Source of the DNA: Glycine soja
Lineage: Eukaryota > Streptophyta > Magnoliopsida > Fabales > Fabaceae
Assembly (NCBI RefSeq): GCF_004193775.1
Contig: NC_041021.1
Coordinates: 13,969,198 to 14,033,197 of the forward strand
Length of the DNA: 64,000 bases
Reading direction: 5' to 3'
The notes beneath the pieces were generated by a model, which was not told where the DNA came from, searched no databases, and saw nothing but the letters and a program-made list of their open reading frames with translations. Both the position numbers and the translations under genes were made by a program. This document shows positions 11,209 to 23,143 of the stretch, one piece after another. Each line of letters starts with the position of its first letter. The first letter of the stretch is position 1.

Positions 11209-11797
11209 AATAGTAATCGATTACCATCATAGTGTAATCGATTACACATCAACAGATGTGACTCTTCATATTTAAATTTAAAAATCAAAACGTTTAGAAA
11301 TACTGGTAATCGATTACAAGTATTGTGTAATCGATTACACAAGTTTGAAATTATTTGAAAATGTTTTATCACAAGTTGTGACTCTTAAAATTTGAAATCT
11401 AATGTTTTAAAACATTAGTAATCGATTACTTGCTTATGGTAATCGATTACAGCTTTGTAAATCAGTTTGAAAAGAATGTTGACTACTGGTAATCGATTAC
11501 TACCTTCTGGTAATCGATTACCAGAGAGTAAAACTCTTGGTAAAAGATTTTTTCTTTGAAAAATTATGTTCATCAAAATTGTGTTATTCAATATTTTGAA
11601 AAACTCTTTTAATACTTATCTTAATTGAGTCTTCTCTTGATTCTTTACTTGAATCTTGAATCTTGATTGAACGACTCTTTGATTCTTGAAACTTACTTTG
11701 ATTGAACGACTCTTTGATTCTTGAAACTTGCTTGACTCTTGATTCTTGAATTGAGTATTTGGCATCATCAAAATAATCTTGGAAATCATTGTTTCCA
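11209..11797 (-). repeat. Antisense copia-like (SIRE-type) LTR, upstream part
   Basis: Read on the minus strand it resembles the LTR beginning at 63,300: a GATGATGCC start region, repeated AAGAATCAA runs, GAAGAGTCA blocks and eight GTAATCGATTAC palindromes. Palindrome starts on the plus strand are 11213, 11234, 11306, 11327, 11418, 11439, 11489 and 11510, i.e. four pairs each exactly 21 bp apart. The LTR start would lie near 11,797; the downstream half is missing. SIRE-type assignment is by recollection of soybean LTR style. Confidence 0.6.
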
Positions 11798-12538
11798 CAC
11801 TAAGTTGAGAGTGGATTGGAGGTTGCTCATGGAGATTGTATGAGGAAAGTTGAGTGTGATCTTCCTGGGTATGTGTCTTGGCATGGGTGGGTAGTGGGGA
11901 CGGGGAGCGAGGTGGAGATAGTGGTGGTGGGGGTGGCGAAGGTGGGTGCTAAGTTGCAAGTAGGGCTCTGAGGTTTGCATTTCCCTCCCTTAATCATCAC
12001 ATGTTTGCCTTATGTTTGTCTTGAGGCCTCCAAATAGACCTTCATTTTCTTCCACAACTACTCCATTTGTTCTCGAATTTTCCGTATTGCTAATGTCTCG
12101 GCTCGTGTGGAGTGCCCAGATGAACAAGGATTGCCTCTCCTTGTTGCTACCATCTTATGGTCGTAGGAAAATTTTTCCTTGGCCCCACGGTGGGGGCCAA
12201 ATGTTCCTATTAAGTTCTAACATGGTCTGACTGAGTTGTTTGGTCCTCTCTTTCTCAATTGAATCTCTGATCTTCGATATTGAAGCGGGGGAAGGTATCT
12301 ACAAAAGAGACTTTGACGAGCAAGTCAATAGTCCTGAAAAGTCTTTGTGTCTACATTTAGGATAAAAAAAATGTACTTGGGGATCTCCCTTCTAGGTCTA
12401 TATATTGGTGTCTGATATCGAGGCAATTGCTTAATGTTTGAAGTCACGTTGGTGAACTGCTCTTTTATGCATCATGGCCGAGTTTTTTGGTGCCTGTTGG
12501 AATTGCCACGAGCCAAGTACGTGCTGAGTTCTTCGGGT
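11798..12538. repeat. Unassigned intergenic sequence
   Basis: No conserved gene. A GGCCCCACGGTGGGGGCC inverted repeat lies near 12,181-12,198. An open frame of 72 codons at 12,012-12,230 has no recognised features. Confidence 0.3.
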
Positions 12539-12793
12539 TGTACGGTACAATGACAATTTTTTTTGTGTGTAAAAGATAAATTTATATATATACACACACA
12601 GACCAAGACATATACAGTTAGTAGCTATTTGTTGCTTGTCTTATCAAGTAAATATTCGATTCATACCATACAAATACTTGTACGGTACAATGACAATTTT
12701 TTTTTTGTGTAAAAGATAAATTTATATATATACACACACAGACCAAGACATATACAGTTAGTAGCTATTTGTTGCTTGTCTTATCAAGTAAAT
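12539..12793 (+). repeat. Recent 140-bp tandem duplication
   Basis: A ~113-bp block starting GTACGGTACAATGAC and ending TATCAAGTAAAT occurs at 12,541-12,653 and 12,681-12,793. The copies differ visibly only near a poly-T/GT run. The 27 bases between them complete a 140-bp period. Confidence 0.9.
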
Positions 12794-13139
12794 GTTTGTA
12801 ATATTTATAGATATCTGCAAATATTCATGGATGGAAAAAATGCAATTTAACTATATTTTTTTTATATATTCTAACATTTTCTTCAAAATGTTAGTTTAAT
12901 GATCCAAACTAAAATTATTCAATTAATAATTTTATTCAAATATTTAAATTGTTTCAATCTCATAAGTTCAAACAAAAGATAATAAACTAAAATAATTTGA
13001 TCTCTTGGGTCCAAACAAAACTTACTAAGGTATATTACTTTAATCTGATTAGAAGTGCAAAAAAAACTATTTAAATAGAAACATTGAAGTAAATTTCTTA
13101 TAAAGAGTATTTAATGAGTATCTGTGGAACGAGTATATT
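12794..13139. other. A/T-rich intergenic DNA
   Basis: I see nothing recognisable here: no ORF, no RNA gene and no clear repeat boundary. Confidence 0.5.
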
Positions 13140-13535
13140 GATATTCATTCAATCAGGGAGGCTACAAATGGTATCAAAGCAAACCTCTCTCCCGATACAG
13201 TGTGGTTCGAGGATGAACAAGAAGGAAGTTGGTGTGCATGTAACATCCCGAAATCACACCAGAATGAGAGAGATCCAAAGGATGTGTAGGTATGAGACTG
13301 TACAGTTGATGATGACTTAAAAGAATTAATTGGTACTACCTATATCAACAAGATACATATACTTTTCAGTAGTCTATCTCATGTGAACTCCATAGTTAAG
13401 CATGCTTGGCTTTGGAGTAGTTATGAGATGGGTGACCTTCTAAGAAGTTTTCCAGAAAGCATGTCAATGAGGACAAAGCATACTAAAAATGTCTCGTGTT
13501 GGTTTGTGAGGATAATCATTGATCTTGAAAGCATG
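13140..13535 (+). mobile_element. Cassandra-like TRIM remnant with 5S rRNA-derived LTR
   Basis: A primer site TGGTATCAAAGC (13,169-13,180, initiator-Met type with one change) is followed by a ~58-bp internal region. An LTR starts at 13,239 with TGTAACATCCCGAAATC. Within it, 13,383-13,450 reads like the 5S rRNA gene: AACTCCATAGTTAAGCATGC, TTGGAGTAGT, and GATGGGTGACCTTCTAAGAAG. Cassandra TRIMs are known for 5S-like promoter sequence in their LTRs. The upstream LTR is missing or unrecognisable, and the 3' end is uncertain. It encodes no protein. Confidence 0.8.
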
Positions 13536-14259
13536 TAGAGCTGATTTTCGAAGTCTCAGAATGATTACCTATGGTGGATTCTGATTGATGGAGGATTTTG
13601 ACCAACCAAGATGCTGAATGAAGTGTTAACGCATGAAATATCGTAGCATGAGAGTTGTTGAGAAGTCCACAATAAAAAATGTTATATGTATCATTGATTA
13701 ACAGACAACAAATATATCTATCTAAATTATACACGGGTGACCATTTAAATATCTATCTTTTATTTATTGTCAATTTTATTTGTAGTTAGAGAGTATTTTA
13801 TTGACATTCCTATTTAGGACATAATATAATTTAAAAATATATATTTTTTCCAATTTGAAAATAAATTTAAATTATCAAGTATAAATTATTTACGTTTATA
13901 ATTTTATTCATATAATTTTTTTAAGTTAATATATTCTTCACATATCTATTTTAATAAATACACATGAATAACATTCTTACAAATTTAGAATCCAAAAATC
14001 CACGTGTGCAACCCCACGGGCACGCTGATGGTGAAAATAAAAAACTTGACAATAACTGATCTAGATATAGTTATCCAATCTCTTGTCACGCATTAAATGA
14101 CTGCCACATACTCCACTTTCATATTCCCTTTAGTCACACCAAGATCAACTTTTCAGTTGAGAGGTTTATCCTTGATTACTAAGAGCACCAAGCCAACCCA
14201 TATGAGCAAAAACACCAAGTAGTGTTTTCACTCACACTGTTTAACAAATTCTTGCTCCA
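13536..14259 (+). promoter_or_regulatory. Upstream region of the FHA-domain gene
   Basis: This ~700-bp A/T-rich stretch lies between the Cassandra-like LTR and the ATG at 14,260. It contains a CACGTG G-box at 14,001-14,006, a common light- and bZIP/bHLH-responsive site, about 255 bp before the ATG. I found no convincing TATA box. Start of transcription cannot be placed from sequence alone. Confidence 0.4.
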
Positions 14260-17200
14260 ATGGAGAGCATATTTTTTCAGTCTCTCTCCCTTGCAAAGAT
14301 TCCAAAGTCTCAAACTTCACCTCTGCTGAATTCACCACTCTTGTTTCACTCCAATGCAACCTCAGTTGCTTTCAGTTCGGTACCCTATCATCACCACCAT
14401 TTGCTCAAGTGCTTTCTGTTTAGATCCAAAGCAAACGAAAAGCAGAACCTGGTGGGAGTTTTACGTGCCTCTGAGGCTGCAACAACCCCAACAACCAATG
14501 ATGCAGAAAGATGGCTTCTTGAACCAGTTGGTCAGTTACATCTTCCTCCAAAATATAAACCCTCTCTAGAAATTAGATCCTTTAAGTAATCCCTCTGCAT
14601 TTTTTTTCTGTTTTTATAAACTAAAAATCTTGCATAGAATGTGCTGGGAATTAGGAACATACGAGAATGTACATAAATATGAAAATTTTCTTTTATTTTA
14701 TTTTAATTTTGGCTTAAATGCATTTTTCTTTATTTTTTGTTTGTTTTAGTCTTGCAAAATGTGTTTGTTTTTTCAAAGTGCTATCTTGAACAATAAAAAA
14801 ATAATTTAAACAATAAAAAAAACGTTATGTAAATTTTTATAGACGGAAAATTAAACAAACACATTTTATAGTAATTAAAAAAGTTATTGGAATGAAAATG
14901 AAAAAAAAGAAGCTAATTTTAAGAAGAAAAAAGTATTTAAGCCTTTAACTTGTTGAGGTTGAGGTAGCGCAATGGTATTAGCCTATGTTAGAGTCCCAAA
15001 TCCGTGATATATTATAGGGTGTTATAGTATATACCGACTTTAGGATACAGCATGCACCCACCTAACCACGATGACTGGTGAACACCTCTAATTCCTGAAG
15101 GGTTCAACATGTAACAAAGAAATTAATGTAAAAAGTTCATCTTGGAATTACTTTGTCTGTCTTTCCGGTAATTCAATTTAAGAGGGCGAATAGAATTTGA
15201 AAGAAATAAATAAAAATTTGTTGTAAAGGTGATACCCTTCATATGGGTGATTTAGAATCCTAGTGGAAAATTGGGAATTCCTTGCCATAACAACTTCGAG
15301 ATTTGCATAGGAATTAGACATGTGTAACATTTGATATAGTGCTTTCATTTGAAATTTCGAATACATTATTATTTAAAGGACAATGCGGCCATAATTTTAT
15401 TTGTTTGCAAAGGTTTCTATTTGCTTTAGTTTATTTAACTTGTGAGAGGTCAACAATGTCACCCTAGGCTTGTTAAAATTAAGATGAATGGTTTGAAAGT
15501 GGTATTTAAGATCCATTAAATCATGCATACTTTTTCTTCCTCGTCAATGGATATAAGTTTGAGACATTAGTTTGGAAAAATGTATGTTACAACAACAGCC
15601 AAAGCATTTCCCACTAGGCGGAGTTGGCTAAATAAGTCTAATGATTTTATTGTGTTCTGTCCTAAACCAATTCTTCAAAGAATCCATTTAATTCCTGAGC
15701 CTTTTTAGTGGTTTCATTTTGAATCTATTATGGTCCACCTCCACCTCTATCTCTAATTATTGGGCTATCCTCTGTATGATCAACTCTTCTAACTGGGTTT
15801 TTTTTTTTTTTTCTTAATCTTTTTCTCTCATGCCCAAACCATCTTAGGCTGAATTCCACTATCTTTTTCTCACTAGATAGTAGATACCAATCCAACTTTC
15901 TCTTTACTAAATTTATTCATAAATCTTATCTTTTCCTATTTGACTAGTCATCCAAAGCAATATTTTTGTCTGTGCAATTGCTGGCTTTATTGCTCAATAT
16001 TTAGTAACCATATAGCATCACTACTCTTATGGTTGTGCAGTATAATTTCCTTTGTTGCTTAAAGGAACCTTTTTTTTTTATCATAAATAATAGCACCTAA
16101 GCATTCCTCCATTTTATCCACTCAGCTTGAATCCTATCTTTTCTGGTTGAACCTCTCATTTAACACAAGATTAGAATCTTTGCAACCCGTCCTTATATTT
16201 TGCTCATATCAGCCTTTTATGTTTTTTAGTCCGTAAGAATTGAACATAGTATCAGAGGATTTACAACACTCACATACTTTGTTCAACCAACTAAGCTAGA
16301 CTCTCTTGGTGCTCATACCAGCCTTTTATTGCTCAACATCCATCACCATAAAGCATCACTTGTCTTTTGGCCGTGGAATAAATTTTTCCTTTTAGCATAA
16401 GAAGCATCTTTCTATCACAAAAATACCCGAAGTGTTTCTCAACTTCATCTACCCTGCTTAAATCCTATGATTTACATCTCCCTCTATTGCTCTGTCACTT
16501 CGTCTGGTAGATCAAAGACACCTAAAATGTGTGACTTGTAGTATGCTATAATCTGAATTTCCCCCCTCCAAGTTAGTGCTAGCATGTGTCTTGTTGAACT
16601 TTCACTCACTATACTCTGGTATTAGTTAAGTGCAATCCTTCACAAGATCAGGCAAACTTGATCAACAGACACCAATATTGCAAACTTTCTGATTTTTACA
16701 ACTAGATGCCACTATGCTGATGCCACCATACCATAAAGAACTTAAAATGATACTTAGATCCTGCTTCTTACTTAGGCAGTTCAGCTATACAACAGTATTA
16801 AGAGTATAGGATTTATTTAACAGATAAAAAATATGGAAAATATTATTCTGACTGGTTTACAATACAAGTGAAAATTAACATTGCCCCTTTTATTTGTATA
16901 GTGATGGATATCATGTAATTGTTAGGAAATTCACGTCACTTGTCTCAATTCTCGGGGTGCAGTTTATATATACGTTGGACAACTTCACTTATTGTCAATT
17001 AATTTTAAGCTAAAATCTAACATGATATCAAAACCTATAGTCCATCTTGATTCTCACCTATTCTAATAGGCATGCAACAGGTATCCAGGAATTTTTCTTA
17101 GTGGGGACAAGAAATAGTTTATAATTTTTTTACAAAAGAAAAATATATAAGGTTTTACAAAATATATAATGTCATCATTAAAGAATAATCTAAAATACTT

Positions 17201-20200
17201 AAACTTCTACAAATTACAATTGTCCTTTATGAATTTTCATTGAAAATGAAGATGTTCTGTAACTGTTTCATTATCAATATTATAAAAAATTATCTCTGTA
17301 TATGTACCTTAACAATCATTCAACTTCATCTTCTCCCATGTGATTGCACATTTTGTTCTTCATAAAATTAATTACAGAAAGACATCTTAAATGACAAACT
17401 CTCTTAATTCATTTCTTACTCTGTTTGGGAATTGGGATGAAATCACTCAAATGAAAACATGTAGTGTAAGTTAGTAAATAAATGATCGATAGTAACAAGC
17501 TTTCGCTAGTTCAGGATATAGAGTAAATAGGCATTTTGGTTTCTGACTTTTGATCCCTTTTGCAAATTAGTCCCTATCTTTTTGAAATGTTAAAAATAGT
17601 CCATATCTTTGCATAGATTTTGCAAAATAGTCATTGCCGTTAAATTTGAAAGTAATGCCGTTAGTGAGGTGCATTGTTGGCAATTTTAGTGTCACATAGA
17701 CTATCCAACGTGACAAATTGTCCCAGATTGTAACACGTAGACTGGACTTTGATGCAAAATTTAAAATGTTGTCAAATATTTTCTTCTTCACTTGCTTCTT
17801 CTTTCTCAAATTAGGGTTTTTAAAACTTCTCTCCTCTCAATTCCAACATGGTGGAGTCTTAAGTGTGTGTATTTCTCCCTGGTCACTAAGTACTATTAAG
17901 TAACGAAGCTTTAAAATTAAAAAAAAAAAACAAACAAATGCACAAGAAACGAAGTCAAGGGACCCAAAAAGTAGTCCACGACCATGAGGGGAAAAAAGAA
18001 TAATAGAACGAGAACAGAAAGTGGTCCCTATAAAGATGAGGTTTTGGAATAAAAACCAACGAAACTAGATTCGAAAGAGAAAAAAAAATGGAGCGCGATG
18101 ACAACTAAGAACCAGAAGTAAAGCAAAAACATCACTGGTTATCGAAAGATGAGGAAGAAAGAAAAGTCAATGAAATTATTGAACAATAGAAATAAATAAA
18201 AATGGAAGAAAAATCATTTGAATTTATCTGGGTGTACGACAACTACATGGTTCAGGAAAAAACCCCAAAAGCAATTAGAGTTAAGATAAAAAAAAATGAT
18301 TTTGTTTTTGTGAAAGCAAAATTGAATACCCGGGGGAGAATCTTGGTATGTTTAAGGAGTGCGTTGTGTTCGATCTTCGCGAGGTTGAGTTTTTTATTGT
18401 TATTATTGGGTTGGGTGACTTGAATGCAAGTTGGAGAGTGAGAGAGAAAGAAAAGAAAATGGTTGTGTGTGTGACTTGGCACTTTAGAAACCCTAATTTG
18501 AGGAAGAAGAAGCAAGTGAAGAAGAAAATATTTGACAACATTTTAAATTTTGCATCAAAGTCCAGTCTACGTGTCATAATCTAGGACAATTTGCGACGTT
18601 AGATAGTTTATGTGACACTAAAATTGTCAACAATGTACCTCACTAACGACATTACTTTCAAATTTAACGACAAGAACTATTTTGTAAAATTTATGCAAAG
18701 ATAGGAACTATTTCTAACATTTCAAAAGGATAGGGACTAATTTGCAAAAGGGGTCAAAAGTCAGAGACCAAAATGCCTATTTTCTCTTAGGATATATTAT
18801 AATTTGGGATATTGGAAATCCTTTTTTGTTGTTCTCTTCCCTGCTATATTGTTGACAGTATAAGATTCGCTATCTTACTAGATGACTGGATACCAAATCT
18901 TCTACATGAACCATGACGCAAAACTTTCATAATTTCCTTATCTTTAGTTCTTGACTGAATATATATTAGAAATAGGTCTTCTTCTTCAGTTATCCACTTT
19001 AAGAATTTGTTTTAAAATGATTTTCTCTGTCTCAAGATTAACGAGGTACTTTATCACATTGAATACAAAATCAATCTTATTTGATAGGAGATGGTGATAC
19101 AAGGCATATAGGCTTCAAGGTTGAGATGCCTGGTCCATATGAAATTGCTTCTGTAAGTAATTTTAGCATCAACTATATTTTGTGTGGCTGAGTATGCTTC
19201 AGATTAATTAACTGGCTTGGTTTTGAATTATTTAGAGTGAGGTGACTGTTGGACGCGTACCTGATAAAGCTGATCTAGTAATTCCAGTTGCAACAGGTAT
19301 AAGTATAATGTTCCAGTAGATAAATTGTTATCTATTTTGACTCTTCCATTTTCCTACAATTACAAACATACATCCAGTTTAAGAAGGCAGAATCAAACAG
19401 GTCTAATGATAATCACTAACCATGTTAAGACACACAAAGATTGTGGATGCCACATAATTTGTCTTAGGCTTAATTATAAATTTTATCACTCAATTTTTAT
19501 TTTTGTAAATTTTACACCCCAAGTTTTATTTTTGCAAATTTTACTACTTAAGTTTTTAATTTTTGCACATGTCACAAAAAAAAGTTAAGGATAAAACAAA
19601 ACTACTACATTTTGTTATTGACATGATGATAAAATGCACAAAAATTAAAAATTTAAATGGTAGAATTTGTGAAATGTTGAAAGTTGGAATATAAAATTCG
19701 TGAAAAAAAAAACTTGAATAGTAAAATCCCTGAAATTTTGAAAGTTGGTGATAAAATTCACGAAAATAAAACTTGAGTGATAAAATTCATAAAATAATAA
19801 AAATTTGATGGTAAAATTTACAGCTAAGTTTTTATCTAATGAGTAATTTTTTAAACAATAATGGGACATTCATTAATTTGTTTAAAGAACTAGGCTTCTG
19901 GATAAACTCCTTGTTCTTAGTGTTCCCTGATTTGTTTCTCTTCATGAGAATCTCTCAATTAACCTTTAAATTGAAGTATCTTCAATTTTAACCTATTTGG
20001 TTGATTGGTTCTCTTGACTGGCTTCAAATTATGAACCATATTTTCAATTTTAAACTTTATCTTATATTTGCAGTGTCTGGTGTGCATGCACGCATTCAGA
20101 AGAAACAAGGGAATCTTCTTGTCACAGATTTGGATAGCACTAATGGGACATTCATCAATGACAAGCGGCTAAGACCTGGCGTTGTTGCCACCATATCACC

Positions 20201-21736
20201 TGGGAGTTGTATTACATTTGGTACCTACTTAACAAACTTCTAATTTCTATAATTTTGAGAACTAACTCCAAAATCTAGTTTATTAGGTGACGGGTGTCGC
20301 ACTCTTATTATTATAATATATATATATATATATATTATTTTGGTCATATTATTAATAAATGTGGGACTTTTGACACTCCTCCTCGTGCTGAACTATACAT
20401 CTCAAGCATAAAGTTTATAGGATTCTAATGATATGACCAAAAAGTGCATGTAAGGGACTAATGCTCATAATAAACTAGTTTTTAGAGGTAAGTTAGGAGA
20501 AAATTCAAATTTTTAAAACGGTATTAGAGTGTTTTTAGTGATTGTTGTTAGGCTTATTGAGCTACGAATTATAGAGCCGTTATTGGATCACCTCAAAGTG
20601 TCTAGTTTTGCAAATTTCATGTTTTGGGGATGTCCAATTCTCAATATGAAGGATGCTTGTTGGAGATTCACATTAACTATATTGATGTGATCAAAATAGT
20701 GTATATATGTAGGAAAAAAATCTCACCTCATAAATTAGCTTTTGGGTTGAGTTGGACCTAAACTCAAATTACCTAGGTTTTGAAACTAGTGAGTTAGAAG
20801 TGAAGAATGGTTATTTTCTATTTCTCCAACAAAATGTCAATGTTTCAAGTTGTATCTTAGATTCAGTAGCTAATTGTCCAAACATGAATCTCTCTAGCAT
20901 TATTTAATAGACTATTAAGATATTCGTTTAAATGCCAAGAAACCCCTTGGAAGAAACTTTTTGAGGGTAGTTTTAGCCAGAGAGGCACCTACACAAATAT
21001 TTCCTGTCATATGATCTGGACCATTAAATTCCATTATGCTGATAATCTTCTGGATCCAATCTCTGTATAATTCCAATGTTATTGCACCATAGCGATGGGA
21101 ATGATTGATATTATAGAATATCTTTGTTCGAAAGAAAAATATAGAAGTGTTATCAAAATGCTATTATCATCTATAAAGATGTCGTTAGGTTCTGTTCACT
21201 CATGCTTTTCTAATGGATACCTTTGACTACTAGATCATGCATCGTAACTGATAAATTCTTGTCACTAGTAGCTGCCCAGTTCCATAAAAAATTATGATTG
21301 AATACTTCTGTTTATTTGCTCTTTTCTATATAAAAAAAAAAAATACTTCTTTTGTAAGCCGAGGTCTTTCAGAGGAAACTTTATAAACTTAATGACTTAC
21401 ATGATAAATTTATAAACTTAATATGAATTTGAGTGACTTGTATCATGTTCCAAATAGTGTTTCAAAAAGGATAAATTAATCCTTACATGATACATACGAA
21501 GTACTACAAAGTACAAAGCACATTTATACGATTATTTTGTTGATCATTTTATGAATCTCTGAAGTTTTTATATGAGTGTAGATACTTGATTTTTGTCATT
21601 ATCATTTCCAGGAGACACCCATTTAGCTATGTTCCGGGTATCAAAGGTCGAAGACGTGAAGCCTGCTGACACAGTTGGAGAAACTGAAATTGAACTAGAC
21701 ACCGACAACAAAAGTGATGATACCGAAACAAGTTGA
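14260..21736 (+). CDS. FHA-domain protein, probably plastid-targeted (five exons)
   Basis: Exons are 14260-14530, 19088-19152, 19236-19296, 20074-20220 and 21612-21736. All introns are GT-AG, phases fit, and 222 residues result. The N-terminal ~60 residues are rich in Ser, hydroxylated and basic residues with few acids, like a chloroplast transit peptide. The FHA fold follows, with its hallmark residues: GR at 118-119, S134xxH137, and N156-G157 in DSTNGTFIN. FHA domains bind phosphothreonine peptides. The short acidic C-terminus (EIELDTDNKSDD) has no domain. It resembles the single-FHA family that includes Arabidopsis At2g21530, from memory. Intron 1 (4,557 bp) carries transposons; introns 2-4 are 83, 777 and 1,391 bp. 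No disabling change is seen, so the gene is probably active. Partner and exact role are unknown. Confidence 0.88.
15588..16560 (-). mobile_element. Degraded RTE-like LINE fragments, antisense to the gene
   Basis: The start reads ACAACAGCCAAAGCATTTCCCACTAGGCGGAGTTGGCTA in two parts (15,592-15,630). This resembles a common plant RTE-LINE 3' region. A block with GCTCAATATTTAGTAACC and TCCATTTTATCCAC (about 15,980-16,140) reappears in diverged form at about 16,330-16,450, so two overlapping fragments are present. No coding frame survives. Confidence 0.45.
17513..18796 (+). mobile_element. Non-autonomous Mutator-like element with ~300-bp inverted repeats
   Basis: The element spans 17,521-18,788 (1,268 bp). 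Its left ~300 bases (to about 17,822) are repeated inverted at about 18,482-18,788 with modest divergence. The direct repeat AGGATATA flanks it (17,513-17,520 and 18,789-18,796), close to the 8-11 bp duplications of Mutator-like elements. The ~650-bp interior is purine-rich and has no transposase; open frames in it are short and unrecognised. It sits in intron 1 of the FHA gene. Confidence 0.8.
19466..19832. repeat. Imperfect foldback repeat in intron 3
   Basis: The left side (TTAGGCTTAATTATAAATTTTATCACTCAA in two parts) and the right side around 19,800-19,832 are inverted and imperfectly complementary. The interior repeats AAATTTTA/TAAAATT motifs many times. It resembles a MITE or old long-inverted-repeat element. 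Target duplication is not clear. Confidence 0.45.
20316..20335. repeat. (TA)n microsatellite in intron 4
   Basis: About ten TA units. Sequence just downstream (GTGGGACTTTTGACACTCC, near 20,361) resembles a copia LTR fragment, but no boundaries can be set. Confidence 0.8.
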
Positions 21737-21777
21737 ACATCTAGCTGTAGTGTGCATGTTATGCTTTGTATAGTTAA

Positions 21778-21783
21778 AATAAA
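21778..21783 (+). terminator. Candidate polyadenylation signal of the FHA gene
   Basis: AATAAA lies 42 bases after the stop codon. A further A/T-rich stretch follows. Plant poly(A) signals are loose, so this is only the best match. Confidence 0.5.
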
Positions 21784-22917
21784 CAAATGAAAATTTTGGC
21801 TTTGATTAAGTAAAACAATTAATGTATAATTTAACCTTTGATTTGCGGTGCAATGTTGAGGTAAGCATGCTTGATATTCTATCTGTTAACAGGGTTCGTT
21901 GTGGTTTTTTGAATTTAAGTAAAAAAGTCATCCAGTCTATTATCTTTAGAAAATAATAGTGACGGAATCATTTATGTAATTTTCTAAAAATCAGTCACAA
22001 ATTTTTATGACCTCCGAAACAGTAATTTACATCACTAAACTTAGTCATTGCTAATACTTTGATTTTTAGATATCACCCAAATTTCTGTTATAATATATAA
22101 GTAATTTGTTAATTAAAAATGTTCACATTGGAGAACACTAGAGAGATAAAATGGAGGGCTCTAGCTTAGGCCCCCATCGGCTTTTGGTATATGTATGAAA
22201 GTTTGCCGCAAGAGTCATCCTCTAAGGAAGAGTTCTCTTGGATGATGTACAAAAATTGCTATTTTTTTTTAATAATTTTAACAATATACTAATTATCTGG
22301 TGTGAAAAGCAAGGTGGTGTAAGTCTTGGTATACAAACTTTTTTGAAAATAGAAAAATCAAAATGAAAACAAAGTAACATTTTTTGTAATTAAAACTAAA
22401 AATAGAAAATAAATAAATAAATAAATCTTAAATCAAATTACTTCTATGGCTTGGTTTGACCATGGAAAGTGTTCATGCTAGAGAATGTCATTGCCTATAG
22501 AGGAGACCTTGAGTGTGGATGTCTCAAGAGAAACTTCTTTGTAAGTTTGTGTTCTAATGTGAACCTGAGGGAAAAATTGGGTCCTTCCCTCTATTTATAG
22601 TGGTTTTATCAAACGGTTGAGTGTGGTCTCCCCTCTTTCTCCCTAGGACGCCAAGTGGTTACTGTTCATTGGGGGGGGGGGGGGGACATTCCTTGTGCGG
22701 GACAAGATTCTCCACCAGAGGTATCAAGATATGGTGTCCCCTTGTCCTATTTTCACGTCCTTATACTATAGAGTTGTTTTGGCCCCAACATATCAACGTG
22801 CAATAACCTTTGTCAAGTGTTAGAGGTCGTCTCTTGGTATATGATGGGTTGTCCTTAGTTAGTGTTGCTACATGTGTTTGTCTCTTGTCCATCTGTGCAA
22901 TTCACTCAGCAACCCTT
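21784..22917. other. Intergenic DNA with a 15-base G tract
   Basis: No gene is seen. A run of 15 G (22,671-22,685) sits in a GC-richer island of about 22,620-22,760. Flanking sequence resembles old element DNA but has no boundary or coding frame. Confidence 0.5.
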
Positions 22918-23136
22918 CTAGGGAAGATGGCCCATAGTTCCTTAAATTTCAAGTTTGTTAAGGCACAAACACTTAAAGTGTTTCTTCTCTCGTTCATCCA
23001 TAAAGTGCAGTTGGCCTGGCCTCCTTTGTAGGGAAGATGGTCCATGGTCCCTCAGGTGCTAAGTTTGTTAAGGCATAAGCACTTAAGTCATGGTCATGCA
23101 TTACTATTTCACCACTAAGAAGGAGGACGGTCCATA
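22918..23136 (+). repeat. Degenerate ~115-bp tandem repeat, units 1-2
   Basis: Two diverged units share GGGAAGATGG(T/C)CCATAGT-like, GTTTGTTAAGGCA and ACACTTAA(A/G) blocks. Related units recur at 25,427-25,543 and 57,150-57,211. The array was therefore split by the insertions that lie between. Confidence 0.6.
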
Positions 23137-23143
23137 ATTTTTT

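Larger units (their letters stand above)
14531..19087 (+). other. Intron 1 of the FHA gene
   Basis: It begins GTCAGT and ends GATAG. It carries LINE-like fragments (15,588-16,560), a copia-like LTR end with a primer-like TGATATCAAAACC near 17,024, and a Mutator-type element (17,521-18,788). Elsewhere it is A/T-rich with no ORF of note. Confidence 0.85.

Noticed and set aside
11213..11521. Palindromes as a simple tandem satellite
   Set aside because: Distance between pairs is irregular (72-112 bp) and inter-pair sequence is unrelated; only the within-pair distance is fixed.
13383..13450. Possible host 5S rRNA gene
   Set aside because: Only parts match 5S, with substitutions; the TGTAACATCCC start and primer site show that it is a Cassandra-like LTR.
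14941..15010. tRNA-like stretch (GTAGCGCAATGG)
   Set aside because: No complete cloverleaf or T-arm GTTCRA box follows at the right distance.
18202..18584. Open frames inside the Mutator-like element as a transposase or host gene
   Set aside because: They are 73-98 codons, overlap the inverted arm, and contain no MULE or zinc-finger signature.
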